Assembly (NCBI RefSeq): GCF_000525975.1
Contig: NZ_AODK01000003.1
Span: 19,201-83,200 of the forward strand
Source: Listeria rocourtiae FSL F6-920
Lineage (GTDB): Bacteria; Bacillota; Bacilli; Lactobacillales; Listeriaceae
Direction of reading: 5' to 3'
DNA: 64,000 nucleotides
Part shown: piece by piece, positions 53,063 to 62,958 of the stretch
Layout: each line of letters begins with the position of its first letter
How positions within the stretch are numbered: the stretch's first letter is position 1
Position numbers and translations under genes: made by a program
Notes under the pieces: generated by a model
Seen by the model: the letters and a program-made list of their open reading frames with translations, nothing else
What the model was told of the DNA's origin: nothing
Databases searched by the model: none

Positions 53063-53748
53063 TTAACGAAAAATAGTAAGGGAAAATACACTTTTGGCGC
53101 CCGCTTCCATAAGTGCATCTGCTGCTAAATGTATGGTTGTTCCTGTTGTATAAATGTCATCCACTAGCAATATTTCTTTGGAATCAATGTGCTCTTTATT
53201 TTCTACAAAAAAGAATTGCTCTTGCCCCATTCGTTCCTTTCGAGTTTTTTTTAGATTGTTTCTCTGTATGTTCTCTTCTTAACGTTATTTCAAATGGGAT
53301 ACCAGCTAGACGCAACAAACCCTCTGTTTGATTAAACCCGCGCTCTTTTCTTCGCTCTGGACTGATAGGAAGCGGTATTGTGACATCCTTCTTTACTAAT
53401 CCCCATTGTTTCTGTAACTGCTCTGAAAAAACTCCCGCAATAGCGTAATCACCTCTGTACTTGTAAAGAGTCATCAACTCTTTTGCGAATTCATTGTATG
53501 TGTAACAAGCAATATTTTTTTTGTAAATTGTTCGCTCCCATCTCCCACTTTTGGCAATCTGCGCAAATCACTACTTGTTCAAAGCTATCCATCGGCCTAC
53601 CACAACCTTCACAAGTGACCCCGTAAACCATGTCCAATCTGGATTCACAGGTAGAACAAATAGTCTGTTTTTTGTCTTTGACTAATAGACTGCACCAAGA
53701 GATATTGGTTAGTGTCTCTCTGCCACACACTAAACATTTACTCCTCAT
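53063..53748 (-). CDS. comFC: ComFC competence phosphoribosyltransferase-like protein (frameshifted twice as read)
   Basis: About 227 aa after repair. N-terminal zinc finger with CLVCG, CSTC, CEGC and CADC pairs (residues 5-65), then a PRTase fold ending in the PRPP loop VDDIYTTGTT. Frames break at A8 on the coding strand 53515-53522 (A7 gives LQKNIACYTYNEFAKEL) and 53245-53252 (A7 gives SKKTRKERMGQEQFFF). The start overlaps the comFA stop by 11 bp. Needed for DNA uptake processing in naturally competent Bacilli; transformability here is unproven. Confidence 0.88.
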
Positions 53749-55048
53749 CTAGTAACCCTTGACGCTTCCCAAGCTTATTCATCATTTTTATTTGAGAAAT
53801 AGCTAATGCCATATTTTTAGAAACACCATCATGAAAAAATAGTACGTCCCCTCTGGGATACTCCATTTTCCTTCCAGCTCGACCAGATATTTGTACAAGC
53901 GCAGATTCTGTAAAAATCCTTCCTTCACTTCCAAAAACACCAACTTGTACATTAGTAAACGTAACTCCACGTTCAAGAATTGTGGTACTGCATAGCAACC
54001 GAATAGTTCCGTCACGCATTTGTTGTACTTTCTCCTTCCTCTCCGGATCAGCAGAATGAACGGTCAGCAGTGGTCCAAAACCCATTTTTTCAAGTATTAT
54101 AGCCACTTGGAGCATTACTTTAATTTCCGGAAAAAATAACAATACTGGACACCCTTCACTTAATTTTTGTCTTATCCACTGAATTGTTATTTTTGAAACA
54201 TTGCCCTTCTGTAAGCCTTTTTTCCAATCACCTATCCATACCTTCTTCGGCACAGGCAATTGTTTTCGATGATATCTAGCTGGAACTTTCACAAAATTCC
54301 GCTTCCCTCTATCACATTCTTTTTGCCACTTCCTGTCCGGTGTCGCTGTGATGAAGATAGAGCAACCTGTACTCAATTGCGCTTTTTGAACCGCATATTC
54401 TAAAAATGGATCTTTGGCATATGGAAACGCATCTACTTCATCTATAAAAACAACATCAAACGCCTCACAGAACCTCACTAGTTGGTGTGTTGTTGCAACT
54501 ACAAAACGCTCTCCATTGTATACATCTGCTGAATCCCCATATAAACAAACCATCTCCACATCAGGAAACACTTGTTGCAGGCGAGGGAATAACTCTAAGC
54601 AAACATCCACTCTTGGAGAAGCAACACACAGACGCCCACCGTTTATTAGAACCTCATTCATTCCCTTAAACATCATCTCTGTCTTACCTGAACCAGCGAC
54701 TGCCCATAAAAGTAAATCTTTCTTGTCTTTAACCGCCTGATGCAGCTTATCAGATGCGACTTTTTGACCTAATGATAATTCACCTTTCCACGCTAAATAC
54801 GTACTTCTCTGATGCTTAGTACTTGTCGTACTCGGTGAAAAAAATAGTTTGCTGCACTCCGTTATTTTCCCCATCATAATGCAGTTTCTACAATACAAAC
54901 ATTCCTCCTTATTACAGCGACTACAAGGAGATCTAAAAAATAGTTCCTCTCTATTATTTCCACATCTAAGACATAATTTCTTTTTTTCAGTAACTTGTAT
55001 GGCCTCAACGAACTGCATATTATCAGTATCTGTTAGTTCTTCTGCCAT
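53738..55048 (-). CDS. comFA: ComFA competence DNA helicase
   Basis: DEAD-box-like ATPase of about 436 aa that helps pull single-stranded DNA through ComEC. It has an N-terminal zinc motif (CLRCGNN, CSRC, CLYC, C), Walker A AVAGSGKTEM, the DEVD-type box VFIDEVDAFPY and the motif VI region QISGRAGRK. ATG at 55048 after AAGGA. A TATAAA -10 lies in the upstream 374-bp gap. Intact as read, unlike comFC. Confidence 0.92.
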   Translation of the reverse strand: MAEELTDTDNMQFVEAIQVTEKKKLCLRCGNNREELFFRSPCSRCNKEECLYCRNCIMMGKITECSKLFFSPSTTSTKHQRSTYLAWKGELSLGQKVASDKLHQAVKDKKDLLLWAVAGSGKTEMMFKGMNEVLINGGRLCVASPRVDVCLELFPRLQQVFPDVEMVCLYGDSADVYNGERFVVATTHQLVRFCEAFDVVFIDEVDAFPYAKDPFLEYAVQKAQLSTGCSIFITATPDRKWQKECDRGKRNFVKVPARYHRKQLPVPKKVWIGDWKKGLQKGNVSKITIQWIRQKLSEGCPVLLFFPEIKVMLQVAIILEKMGFGPLLTVHSADPERKEKVQQMRDGTIRLLCSTTILERGVTFTNVQVGVFGSEGRIFTESALVQISGRAGRKMEYPRGDVLFFHDGVSKNMALAISQIKMMNKLGKRQGLLDEE

Positions 55049-55281
55049 GAACAATTGTCCTTCTATTTTTTTTCTGCAATATCTTCACCTCGTATATCCA
55101 TTTATACACGAAATAAAAAAAAAATTGCCAATTACGATATTTCGATTTCCATGCCTTATTTTGTTTTTATTCACGCACACCATAAGCTAATATTTGTCTT
55201 TTCACCTTAAAGCCATCCTTTTTGTAGCCCTTTTGAACTTTTTTATGCTTTTTATTTTTATTGAGATTTAGAGTATACTAC

Positions 55282-55304
55282 AAAAAAACCTCCTAATTAG
55301 GAGG
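55282..55304 (-). terminator. Terminator downstream of degV
   Basis: Self-complementary CCTCCTAATTAGGAGG followed by T7 on the minus strand, about 120 bp past the degV stop. The remainder of the comFA-degV gap shows a TTGGCA / TATAAA pair at about 55102-55132 that could serve comFA. Confidence 0.75.
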
Positions 55305-55422
55305 CTGAAACAGAATTTTGAACAGGACAGGACACTAACTAAATAGGACCTGTGTCGAGTACTATATATTCGGCCTTACTTTGAATACTTGTCGTCAATT
55401 AATTAAGATTATATCTCAATTT

Positions 55423-56275
55423 CTACTTAATTGTCCATACTAGAGCCAGCGATCCTGCTCCAAGATGTGTGGCAATAACTGGACCGAAATAACTAATTTT
55501 AAAATCTACATGAGGATGAGCTACTTGCAACTCCGCTTTCCATGTCTCTGCCTTTTCATAACAATTGCCATGAACAATATAAGCTTGTTGCGCCTGACCA
55601 TTTTCCACAGCCTCTGCTAAAAGCCCATCAATCCTGCGAAAAGCTTTTTTCTGTTGTTCTGATTTTCTCGAATAAGACAATCTTTTTCTCCTCAAAATGA
55701 AGAATGGGCTTAATTTGAAGAACACTGCCAATAATGGCCTGTGCATTAGAGAGCCTGCCTCCTCTTGCAAGGTGATTCAAATCGTCTACAATAAAATAAG
55801 CACCCATAGCATCTCGCATAGCATCTAACTGCTTCAGAATGGCCTCCAATTTCTCTCCTGAAGCTACTAATTCGGCAGCCTTTTCTACTAACATTCCCAT
55901 AGCCATGCAAGCAATTTCTGAATCATAGGCTACTACTTGAACACCTTCAACTATATTACCAGCTGACACAGCATTTTGATATGTGCCACTAATACCGCTG
56001 CTCAGGTGGATACTAATAATAGTATCAAATCCCTTATCACGTAATTTCTCATACAAAATTATGAAATCGCCTGGTGCTGGCTGAGAAGTAGTTGGAAATG
56101 ATTTTGATGCATTTGCAATACTATAGAAATTATTTTCATCAATGCCCTTGCCCTCCACGTAGGACTGTCCATCAACTATGACCGAAAGAGCCACACTATG
56201 AATCTCATACTTATCGATTACTGCTTGGGGTAAATAAGCAGTACTGTCCGTCACGATAGCAATTTTTTCCCCCAT
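55423..56275 (-). CDS. degV: DegV-family fatty-acid-binding protein (frameshifted as read)
   Basis: About 283 aa after repair. The DegV fold binds fatty acids; in related bacteria the FakB proteins present fatty acid to FakA kinase. Motifs VTDSTAYLP (6-15), SGISGTYQNA and LNHLARGGRLSNAQ are present. The frame breaks at the A6 run 55645-55650; A5 gives TTEKAFRRIDGLLAEAVENG. It is 24 bp downstream of degU and probably cotranscribed. Confidence 0.9.
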
Positions 56276-56299
56276 AAAGTCACCTCTAATTTAACGATT

Positions 56300-56986
56300 T
56301 TATCGAATGAATACCCAACCGTTTTTGATTGCAGTAACAACGGCCTGCGTACGATCATTTACTTTCATTTTTTGCAAAATACTACTTACGTGATTCTTAA
56401 CAGTCTTTTCGCTGATGAAAAGGGTTTCGCCAATACCACGATTACTCTTGCCATCCGTCAATAGTTGCAGAACTTCACATTCTCTGTGCGTGAGAATATG
56501 TAAAGGCATCTTAACCTCTGGCTGTTGATAACCGTAGGCACCTTGAGCATTATTAGTGCTAGCTAAATGACGATATTCGCGCACTAATTTAATTGCTGCT
56601 TTAGGATGTATATAAGCTCCACCATCTTCTACTGTTTTAATAGCGTCTACGAGGTCCTTAGCATCCATCTCTTTCAATAAATACCCTACTGCTCCAGCAC
56701 GCAAAGCTTCTGTAACAAACTCATCTGTATCATGAATAGTTAAAACAACTACTTTAATACTAGGGAATTGTCTAACCAACATTTCTGTAGCATCCAAGCC
56801 ATTCACTGTAGGCATATTTATATCCATGAGTACGATATCAGGTCGATATTCGCGTACCTTAGCAACAATATTTTTTCCATTTTCCGCTTCAGCAATCACT
56901 TCAAATGAATCCTCTAATTCTAAAATACGTTTTATACCTTCACGAAATAATTGATGATCATCTACAATCATGATTTTTACAGTCAT
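56300..56986 (-). CDS. degU: Response regulator DegU (orphan)
   Basis: NarL/FixJ-type regulator of 228 aa: receiver with phospho-acceptor D55 ([13 protein letters not shown]) and a LuxR helix-turn-helix (about 160-215, [25 protein letters not shown]). No degS kinase gene is adjacent, as in L. monocytogenes where DegU controls flagella and virulence-related traits. AAGGAGG precedes the ATG. Confidence 0.95.
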   Translation of the reverse strand: MTVKIMIVDDHQLFREGIKRILELEDSFEVIAEAENGKNIVAKVREYRPDIVLMDINMPTVNGLDATEMLVRQFPSIKVVVLTIHDTDEFVTEALRAGAVGYLLKEMDAKDLVDAIKTVEDGGAYIHPKAAIKLVREYRHLASTNNAQGAYGYQQPEVKMPLHILTHRECEVLQLLTDGKSNRGIGETLFISEKTVKNHVSSILQKMKVNDRTQAVVTAIKNGWVFIR

Positions 56987-57350
56987 AATGAGAAATCCTC
57001 CTTCAAAATTGTTATTTTTATATTCGTTCCCATTTTTTATCCCTTTAGTAGCTCAAAAAACTACTTAAAACAATCTATCGACTATATTCCTATAGCTTTC
57101 TCTGTATTATTTCATGCTTTTCTAGAAGCCATTGTTATTTGCTATGTTTTGTAGGGCTAAGCGTTCCATAAAAATGCCTAGGCGATAAAAAATTTATCTA
57201 TCAAAAGTAACAATGGAGTTCATTATACCATGAATTTGCTCCCACTTCACCTTTCAAATATGCTACAAACTCATTTTCTAACTATACATACATTCATTTT
57301 TCCGTTAAACTTGTGAAAGAAGGTGACTAAATTAACTATTGGAGGCCTGT

Positions 57351-57987
57351 ATGCTAGAAAACTATTTAACAATCAGAGTAGCTGGGCAACACGAAATAAT
57401 TATTGAGAAATCTAGATTTATTTGTTCTATCATTCGTGCAACTGATGAACAAACGGCTCAAGAGTTTATAACAAGTGTAAAGAAATCGCATTGGAACGCT
57501 AGTCATAATTGTTCTGCCTACCTTATCGGTGAACGTGATCAATATCAAAAAGCAAACGATGATGGAGAACCTAGTGGTACAGCTGGTGTCCCTATGCTGG
57601 AAGTTTTAAAAAAAGAAACGACTAAAAAACGTAGCTGTTGTTGTTACAAGATATTTCGGTGGTGTTAAGCTGGGAGCTGGTGGCTTAGTTCGTGCATATG
57701 GTACTGCTGTGAGTGAAACTTGTAATGTGCTCGGTATTGTTGAGCGCTCACTCGCAATGATTATTTCATGCACTCTTGATTATTCAGCGCATGCAAAGTT
57801 TGAAAATACGCTAGAAAAAGAAGGTTATCAAATCTCAAACACTACATTCACTGATAAAGTTATTCTTGACGTGTACGTTGATAGTGCTGACGTAGATTTG
57901 TTCCGAGAGTGGGCCATAAACTTGACAAATGGACAAGTTCAGCTACAAGAAAATGGACAAGAATATCGTGAAAAGGATGTCATTTAG
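57351..57987 (+). CDS. yvyE: YvyE/YigZ (IMPACT) family protein (frameshifted as read)
   Basis: About 211 aa after repair: an N-terminal IMPACT/UPF0029 domain (SRFICSIIRATDEQTAQEFI, GERDQYQKANDDGEPSGTAG) and a small ferredoxin-like C-terminal domain. GGAGG is 5 bp before the ATG at 57351. The frame breaks in the A6 run 57624-57629; A5 gives TKNVAVVVTRYFGGVKLGAGG, the family signature. A translation-regulation role is suggested for the family; not shown for this gene. The 364-bp divergent gap to degU holds a possible degU promoter but nothing else I can name. Confidence 0.87.
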
Positions 57988-58515
57988 ATGCTAGTAGATA
58001 CACTACGACTACTACCAACCGAATTCGAAACAGCACACACAAAAAATCAAATGATGACTTGTGATGATGCTCCTCAAATGCTAAAAATCTGGTCTGATGA
58101 TGATGTGACACGCTTTATGAATATTGAAACATTCAACACAATCAACCAAGCTCGTGAAATTATCTCAGCTATACTTCAAGAAGAAACAGCAAATAGGTAT
58201 GTTATTTTTTATAAAGAAAATAGTGAATTAATAGGTTCTTGCGGGATTAATGAGCTATGCATGGAAAATATGACTGCTGAAATAGGGTATGAATTGAAGA
58301 AAAGCCATTGGGGGTTAGGTATAATGACCGAAATTCTTCAAACATTTATACACATAATCCAAACCACAACTAGCATCCGAGCGTTGAAAGCAAAAGTCGA
58401 CCCGGAGAACATTGCTTCTATAAAATTATTAGAAAAATTAAGATTTAGTTTCGATGAGGCCACAACCGAGTTTGATATGAATACTAAGACGCTAAAAAAA
58501 TATAAAAGTGTATAG
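57988..58515 (+). CDS. GNAT-family N-acetyltransferase
   Basis: Protein of 175 aa resembling RimJ/RimL-type acetyltransferases: an N-terminal LRLLPTEFETA, a central beta-bulge region with ELKKSHWGLGIMTEIL (acetyl-CoA loop Q/RxxGxG/A-like) and the C-terminal DPENIASIKLLEKL motif. The ATG directly abuts the yvyE stop. Substrate unknown. Confidence 0.8.
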   Translation: MLVDTLRLLPTEFETAHTKNQMMTCDDAPQMLKIWSDDDVTRFMNIETFNTINQAREIISAILQEETANRYVIFYKENSELIGSCGINELCMENMTAEIGYELKKSHWGLGIMTEILQTFIHIIQTTTSIRALKAKVDPENIASIKLLEKLRFSFDEATTEFDMNTKTLKKYKSV

Positions 58516-58699
58516 CCGTGGAATAATTTAACTAAATCGCTATTACATACGACTTATTTTGCCTTATTTTTGATGATTTTAATGTTCATTTACGCCCCCC
58601 TTATGTATAATAGAAAAAAGTGCATTTATTTTTGCAATGTTCTTTACTATAACTTTAAAGCAAACGTAAATTTACTGTAACAAACTAGGTTTCTTATCA

Positions 58700-58708
58700 T
58701 GGTACAAT
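58700..58708 (+). promoter_or_regulatory. Possible lytR promoter
   Basis: Extended -10 TGGTACAAT about 72 bp before the lytR start in the 265-bp gap after the GNAT gene. No clear -35. A TATAAT is also seen near 58605. Confidence 0.4.
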
Positions 58709-58780
58709 TGCATCTATTGCATATACAAATACTTTACTTCGGGATTTAGCTAGAAATTTAATTATAAGGAGAAATAATTC

Positions 58781-59821
58781 ATGCCTATAAACAAAAGCCC
58801 AGCTCCAAGAAGCGCAAAGTATAAACGGCGCCGGTTGGTACTTTTTTCAGTCTTGATTCCATTGATGCTAATCGTACTTGCGTGTGCTGGATATGCTACA
58901 TATTTGTTCAGTTCAGCAAAGCTCGCCGTAGATAGTTCCTATGATAATGTGAGAAGTGGAGAGGCCTCATCACTACGAAATAAGGATGTAGACCCCATCA
59001 AAGATAGTTTTTCCTTCCTGATTATTGGTGTAGATGATAGTACGAAACGACAAGCGAACAATGGGGGTAGCCCACGTAGCGATGCGCTGATACTAGCAAC
59101 ATTAAATGTTAAAGATAACAAACTTGATATGACAAGCATACCCCGTGATTCTTATGTTCACATAGAAAGTAAAGATGGTAAGACAGACAGATACACAAAA
59201 ATAAATGCTGCACATGCTTACGGTGGCCCAGAGCTAACTATGAAAACAGTAGAGGATTTATTTCAAGTCCCCGTTGATTATTATGTTCGTTTTAATTTTG
59301 ACGCTTTCCTAGAAATAGTTGATGCTCTTGACGGAGTCGATGTAGACGTACCAGTTGACTTCACAGAACAAAACTCGAAAGACCAAGCAGGAAAAATTAC
59401 CTTGAAAAAAGGAAAGCAAAAATTAGACGGAGAACAAGCATTAGCGCTCTCAAGAACACGCCATATTGATAATGATATCGAGCGTGGCAAAAGACAGCAA
59501 CTCGTCATGAAAGCCATTATTGATAAAGCTACTTCTATAGGCTCTATCAATAAATACTCTAACGTGATTAAAGCAGTTGGAGATAATATGAAAACAAACA
59601 TGACTTTTTCACAAATGCTTTCCATTGCTAAATATGGTATGACAAACGATATTGATATGGAATCTCTCGCACTTAAAGGGGAGGACGCACCGCAAAACGG
59701 CGTATACTATTACCAGCTAGATGAGAATTCTGTGCAGAGTGTGGCTAATGAGTTCGCAGGACAACTCCAAGGGGTCAACAAACCTTTCCCAAGTGCAATG
59801 CCATATAATGAAGAAAACTAA
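58781..59821 (+). CDS. LytR-CpsA-Psr family wall teichoic acid ligase
   Basis: Type II membrane protein of 346 aa: a basic N terminus, a single helix (about 20-45) and an extracellular LCP domain with DSTKRQANNGGSPRSDALIL and the arginine cluster LSRTRHIDNDIERGKRQQ that bind polyprenyl phosphate. It transfers teichoic acid or other glycopolymers to peptidoglycan. Strong context with tagO and tagA on the opposite strand. TagT/U/V-type; which paralogue cannot be said. Confidence 0.92.
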   Translation: MPINKSPAPRSAKYKRRRLVLFSVLIPLMLIVLACAGYATYLFSSAKLAVDSSYDNVRSGEASSLRNKDVDPIKDSFSFLIIGVDDSTKRQANNGGSPRSDALILATLNVKDNKLDMTSIPRDSYVHIESKDGKTDRYTKINAAHAYGGPELTMKTVEDLFQVPVDYYVRFNFDAFLEIVDALDGVDVDVPVDFTEQNSKDQAGKITLKKGKQKLDGEQALALSRTRHIDNDIERGKRQQLVMKAIIDKATSIGSINKYSNVIKAVGDNMKTNMTFSQMLSIAKYGMTNDIDMESLALKGEDAPQNGVYYYQLDENSVQSVANEFAGQLQGVNKPFPSAMPYNEEN

Positions 59822-59824
59822 ACA

Positions 59825-59870
59825 TAAAGGCGCTAACTACTAGAATTTGTCTAGTGTTTAGCGCCTTTTA
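59825..59870. terminator. Bidirectional terminator between lytR and tagO
   Basis: AAAGGCGCTAA (59826-59836) pairs with TTAGCGCCTTT with an extended inner ACTAGA/TCTAGT stem; A and T runs lie on both sides. It serves the convergent lytR and tagO genes. Confidence 0.9.
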
Positions 59871-60924
59871 CTATGGTCGTTTCCTCCTTATTTTTGATAG
59901 TATATTCAAAATCGGACGATGGTTCTCTCCTATTAAACCAATAAACTCCACAATAACTTCTATACACAGGGCTAGTAGTACTAATAAAATAACAGCTCCC
60001 CAAGTAGTAGAAAATGAGAATACAAACCCAGTGATAGAAAACAAAATCGCCATACAATAAATGAGCAATACGGTCTGCCTTTGAGAAAAACCTAGTGCCA
60101 TAAGACGATGATGAATATGGGATCTATCTGCCATCGAAATCGGTGTTCGTGCTTTTAATCTTCTTACGATTGCAAAAAAAGTATCGGAAAGTGGAACGCC
60201 TAGAATAATTAGAGGAACCAGTATAGATATAAAAGTTACATTTTTAAAACCCATTAATGACAGGACAGCAATCATGTACCCTAAAAATAATGACCCTGTA
60301 TCACCCATAAAAATCGTTGCTGGCGGGAAATTATATACAAGAAATGCCAAGATACAGGCAATTAACATGAATGCTACTGGTGCTACAAATATGTCTTGAA
60401 GTAGCAAGGCCATTCCAGCAATAGTCAATAGCGCAATAATTGAGACCCCTCCAGCAAGGCCATCCAAACCATCAATAAGGTTTAACGCATTCACAATAGC
60501 AACAATCCAAATAAGTGTAATTGGAATTGCCCAAGCCCCAAAATAAAGTGGCCCCATAAAAGGGATATTGATAAATTCAATCGTTATCTGCCCCCACAAC
60601 ACCACACAAAGCGCTGCGCTAATTTGGCCGACAAGCTTCCAACGGGGTGACAATTCAATGATATCATCAATAAATCCAGTCATTACAATAATCACCGCAC
60701 CTATATATACTGGTAAAAAGCCACTTTTATCAACAGCTAAAAGTAACATACCTACCGTAAACGCGAAAAAAAATGGCTAATCCGCCTAATGTTGGTGTGA
60801 TTTTAGTATGAATATGCCGTTCACGAGGTTCATCAACAGCATTTATATAAAAAGCAAATTTGCGAACTAACGGGATAATCAAAATTCCTATTAGAAAACA
60901 AATGATCATAATCCATATCTGCAA
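59871..60924 (-). CDS. tagO: Undecaprenyl-phosphate GlcNAc-1-phosphate transferase TagO (frameshifted as read)
   Basis: First enzyme of wall teichoic acid synthesis, a polytopic membrane protein of about 350 aa. Motifs DEPRERHIHTKITPTLGG, VNALNLIDGLDGLAGG (catalytic aspartates) and MGDTGSLFLG are intact. The frame breaks at A8/T8 60766-60773; with seven, the reading is GLAIFFAFTVGMLLLAVDKSG. The start is uncertain: a TTG at 60924 has GGATGGAG upstream, while an ATG at 60969 would overlap the menC-like gene and has no ribosome site. Confidence 0.92.
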
Positions 60925-60944
60925 ATTAATTTCAGCTCCATCCT

Positions 60945-62057
60945 TTAGTTTAAGATGATGTATTCCCATCGTTTACAATAGGATTCCAGACTTTTTTCGT
61001 CTATATCCACTCCAATCCCTGCGCGCTTTGGAGTTGTTATCTTACCATTACTACTCACGAATTCTTCTGTGATAATATCTTTCTCGAAGTAACGATTGGA
61101 AGCTGATATATCTCCTGGAAAACTAAACTCTACTCTCGATGCTAAAGCAATATTGTGTGCTCGACCGATTCCTGCTTCAAACATTCCACCGCACCAAGCG
61201 ACCATATCATTTTCATTACAAAATGTAGCAATCTTAATCGCTTCTGTGAGTCCACCAACGCGAGCTACTTTAACATTAATCGCTCTGGCACTCTTCAATT
61301 TAGAAGCTTGGATGACATCGGCCAATGAACGAATATTTTCGTCTAAACAAATTGGTGTTTTGAGTTGTTTTTGTAACCAAGCATGATCCACTAGATCGTT
61401 CACACCAAAAGGCTGTTCTAGCATTGCCAGATTATATTTATCCATTTGTTTGAGAATTGCAATATCCTCTCTCCTATAGGCGGAATTAGCGTCTACCATC
61501 AACAAAAGCTCCGGAAATTTATCTCGGATTTGCTTTATAAAGTCTACATCAAAGCCCGGTTTAACTTTCAACTTAACTCTTGAATAGCCCTCATTCACAT
61601 AACTACTAACCGTTTGCAACAATTCATCAGGATGTTCCTTAATGCCGACGCTAACGCCGACTGAAACATCACTTATTTTACCACCTAAGTATGTAGCTAA
61701 AGGCTGATTAGACATTTTTGCAAAAACATCCCAAACAGCTGTTTCTATAGCGGCCTTTGCCATCTCATTTCCACGAATCGATTGAAAAATTTGATTTACC
61801 TGATTTGGTTCTTGAAGCTCAAAATTTTGGAGCAGCGGTAGTAAATGATCTTTGATTATTAAAGTCGCTGTTGCAGTAGTTTCCTCTGTATACCAAGGAG
61901 CTGCGAAGGCATCCAATTCACCATATCCCTCTATACCATCATTTGAGACGAGTTTTATAATGCATAGGTGTTTATCCTTCATGACTCCATAACTAGTCTT
62001 AAACGTCTCCTTAAGAGGCATAACAAGATAGTATAGGGTAGCGCTTCTAATAATCAT
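60945..62057 (-). CDS. menC: Enolase-superfamily enzyme, MenC / N-acylamino acid racemase type
   Basis: Protein of 370 aa of the muconate-lactonising subgroup. Catalytic KxK in RVKLKVKPG, metal ligands D in LMVDANSAY, E in LEQPF and D in CLDEN, and lysine in INVKVARVGG; the C-terminal GGMFEAGIGRAHN matches o-succinylbenzoate synthase / NSAR enzymes. It probably makes o-succinylbenzoate for menaquinone, but no other men genes are nearby and it lies between tagO and tagA. Racemase activity on N-acyl amino acids is possible as a second or main role. Confidence 0.82.
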   Translation of the reverse strand: MIIRSATLYYLVMPLKETFKTSYGVMKDKHLCIIKLVSNDGIEGYGELDAFAAPWYTEETTATATLIIKDHLLPLLQNFELQEPNQVNQIFQSIRGNEMAKAAIETAVWDVFAKMSNQPLATYLGGKISDVSVGVSVGIKEHPDELLQTVSSYVNEGYSRVKLKVKPGFDVDFIKQIRDKFPELLLMVDANSAYRREDIAILKQMDKYNLAMLEQPFGVNDLVDHAWLQKQLKTPICLDENIRSLADVIQASKLKSARAINVKVARVGGLTEAIKIATFCNENDMVAWCGGMFEAGIGRAHNIALASRVEFSFPGDISASNRYFEKDIITEEFVSSNGKITTPKRAGIGVDIDEKSLESYCKRWEYIILN

Positions 62058-62064
62058 ATGAAAA

Positions 62065-62796
62065 TCACCCGTGCCTTCTTTGTTTTTTCATTGCTAACAT
62101 AAAACGTGGAATCGCTAATGCGCGTTTCCAACGGCTAGGTTGTGATAATATTCGGTATAACCACTCCAAGTTAAACCTCACCCAAAAATCAGGAGCTCGC
62201 TTTGTGCAACCCGAAAGAACATCGAAGCTACCACCAACTCCCATAAATATACCTCTATCAAATTTATCTAAGTGAGTTGATATCCATCGTTCTTGCCGAG
62301 GAAAACCTAATGCCAAAAACACAAAGTCCGCCTGATTTACTAAGATATCCTCAGCAATCGCCTCCGAATCAGAAGCGGTAAAATAACCGTCACGAGCACC
62401 GACAATCTCAATCCCCTTATATTCACATTTCACATGTTCAATTAACTTATCTATAATATTTGGCTTAGCCCCAACAAAATATACGCTCATCTTCATTTCA
62501 TTCGCCTTTTCGAGAAGTCCTAGCATTGTATCATAGCCAGTTACTCTTCCTTTAAGCGGCTTCCCAATACTCTTTGCAGCCTTAACCACTCCAATACCAT
62601 CCGCAACAATATAATCTGCTTGCTGAATCGCTCGGTTAAATTCCAGATCTTGTTGCGCATGCATTACTATTTCAGGATTAGCCGTCACAATAAATCTCCG
62701 CTCTTTATTTACAGCAGCATCTATTAATTCATCCACAAAAGCATTCTGAGAAACATTGTAAAATGGAATACCTAGAATTTCAACAGTCCGTTTCAT
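62065..62796 (-). CDS. tagA: WecG/TagA/CpsF family glycosyltransferase TagA
   Basis: Adds N-acetylmannosamine to GlcNAc-PP-undecaprenol, the second step of the teichoic acid linkage unit. The 243-aa protein has family motifs TANPEIVMHAQ, YIVADGIGVVKAAK, FLALGFPRQERWI and the C-terminal FWVRFNLEWLYRILSQP membrane-associating region. It is 7 bp upstream of the menC-like gene, same transcript. Confidence 0.93.
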   Translation of the reverse strand: MKRTVEILGIPFYNVSQNAFVDELIDAAVNKERRFIVTANPEIVMHAQQDLEFNRAIQQADYIVADGIGVVKAAKSIGKPLKGRVTGYDTMLGLLEKANEMKMSVYFVGAKPNIIDKLIEHVKCEYKGIEIVGARDGYFTASDSEAIAEDILVNQADFVFLALGFPRQERWISTHLDKFDRGIFMGVGGSFDVLSGCTKRAPDFWVRFNLEWLYRILSQPSRWKRALAIPRFMLAMKKQRRHG

Positions 62797-62958
62797 ATGT
62801 TCACTCCTATATTTCTCATATCTCTAAGTTTATCATAAATATTCGATTCTTCCTATGCTAAATTATATATTCTCTCGCCACTTCATCTATGTAACTACTA
62901 GGAAAGCGCAAAAATTCGCGATTGATAAATATCAATCGCGAATTCATAAAATTTCTAT

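Noticed and set aside
57000..57350. Extra small gene between degU and yvyE
   Set aside because: Short open frames there lack ribosome sites and look like A/T-rich promoter DNA.
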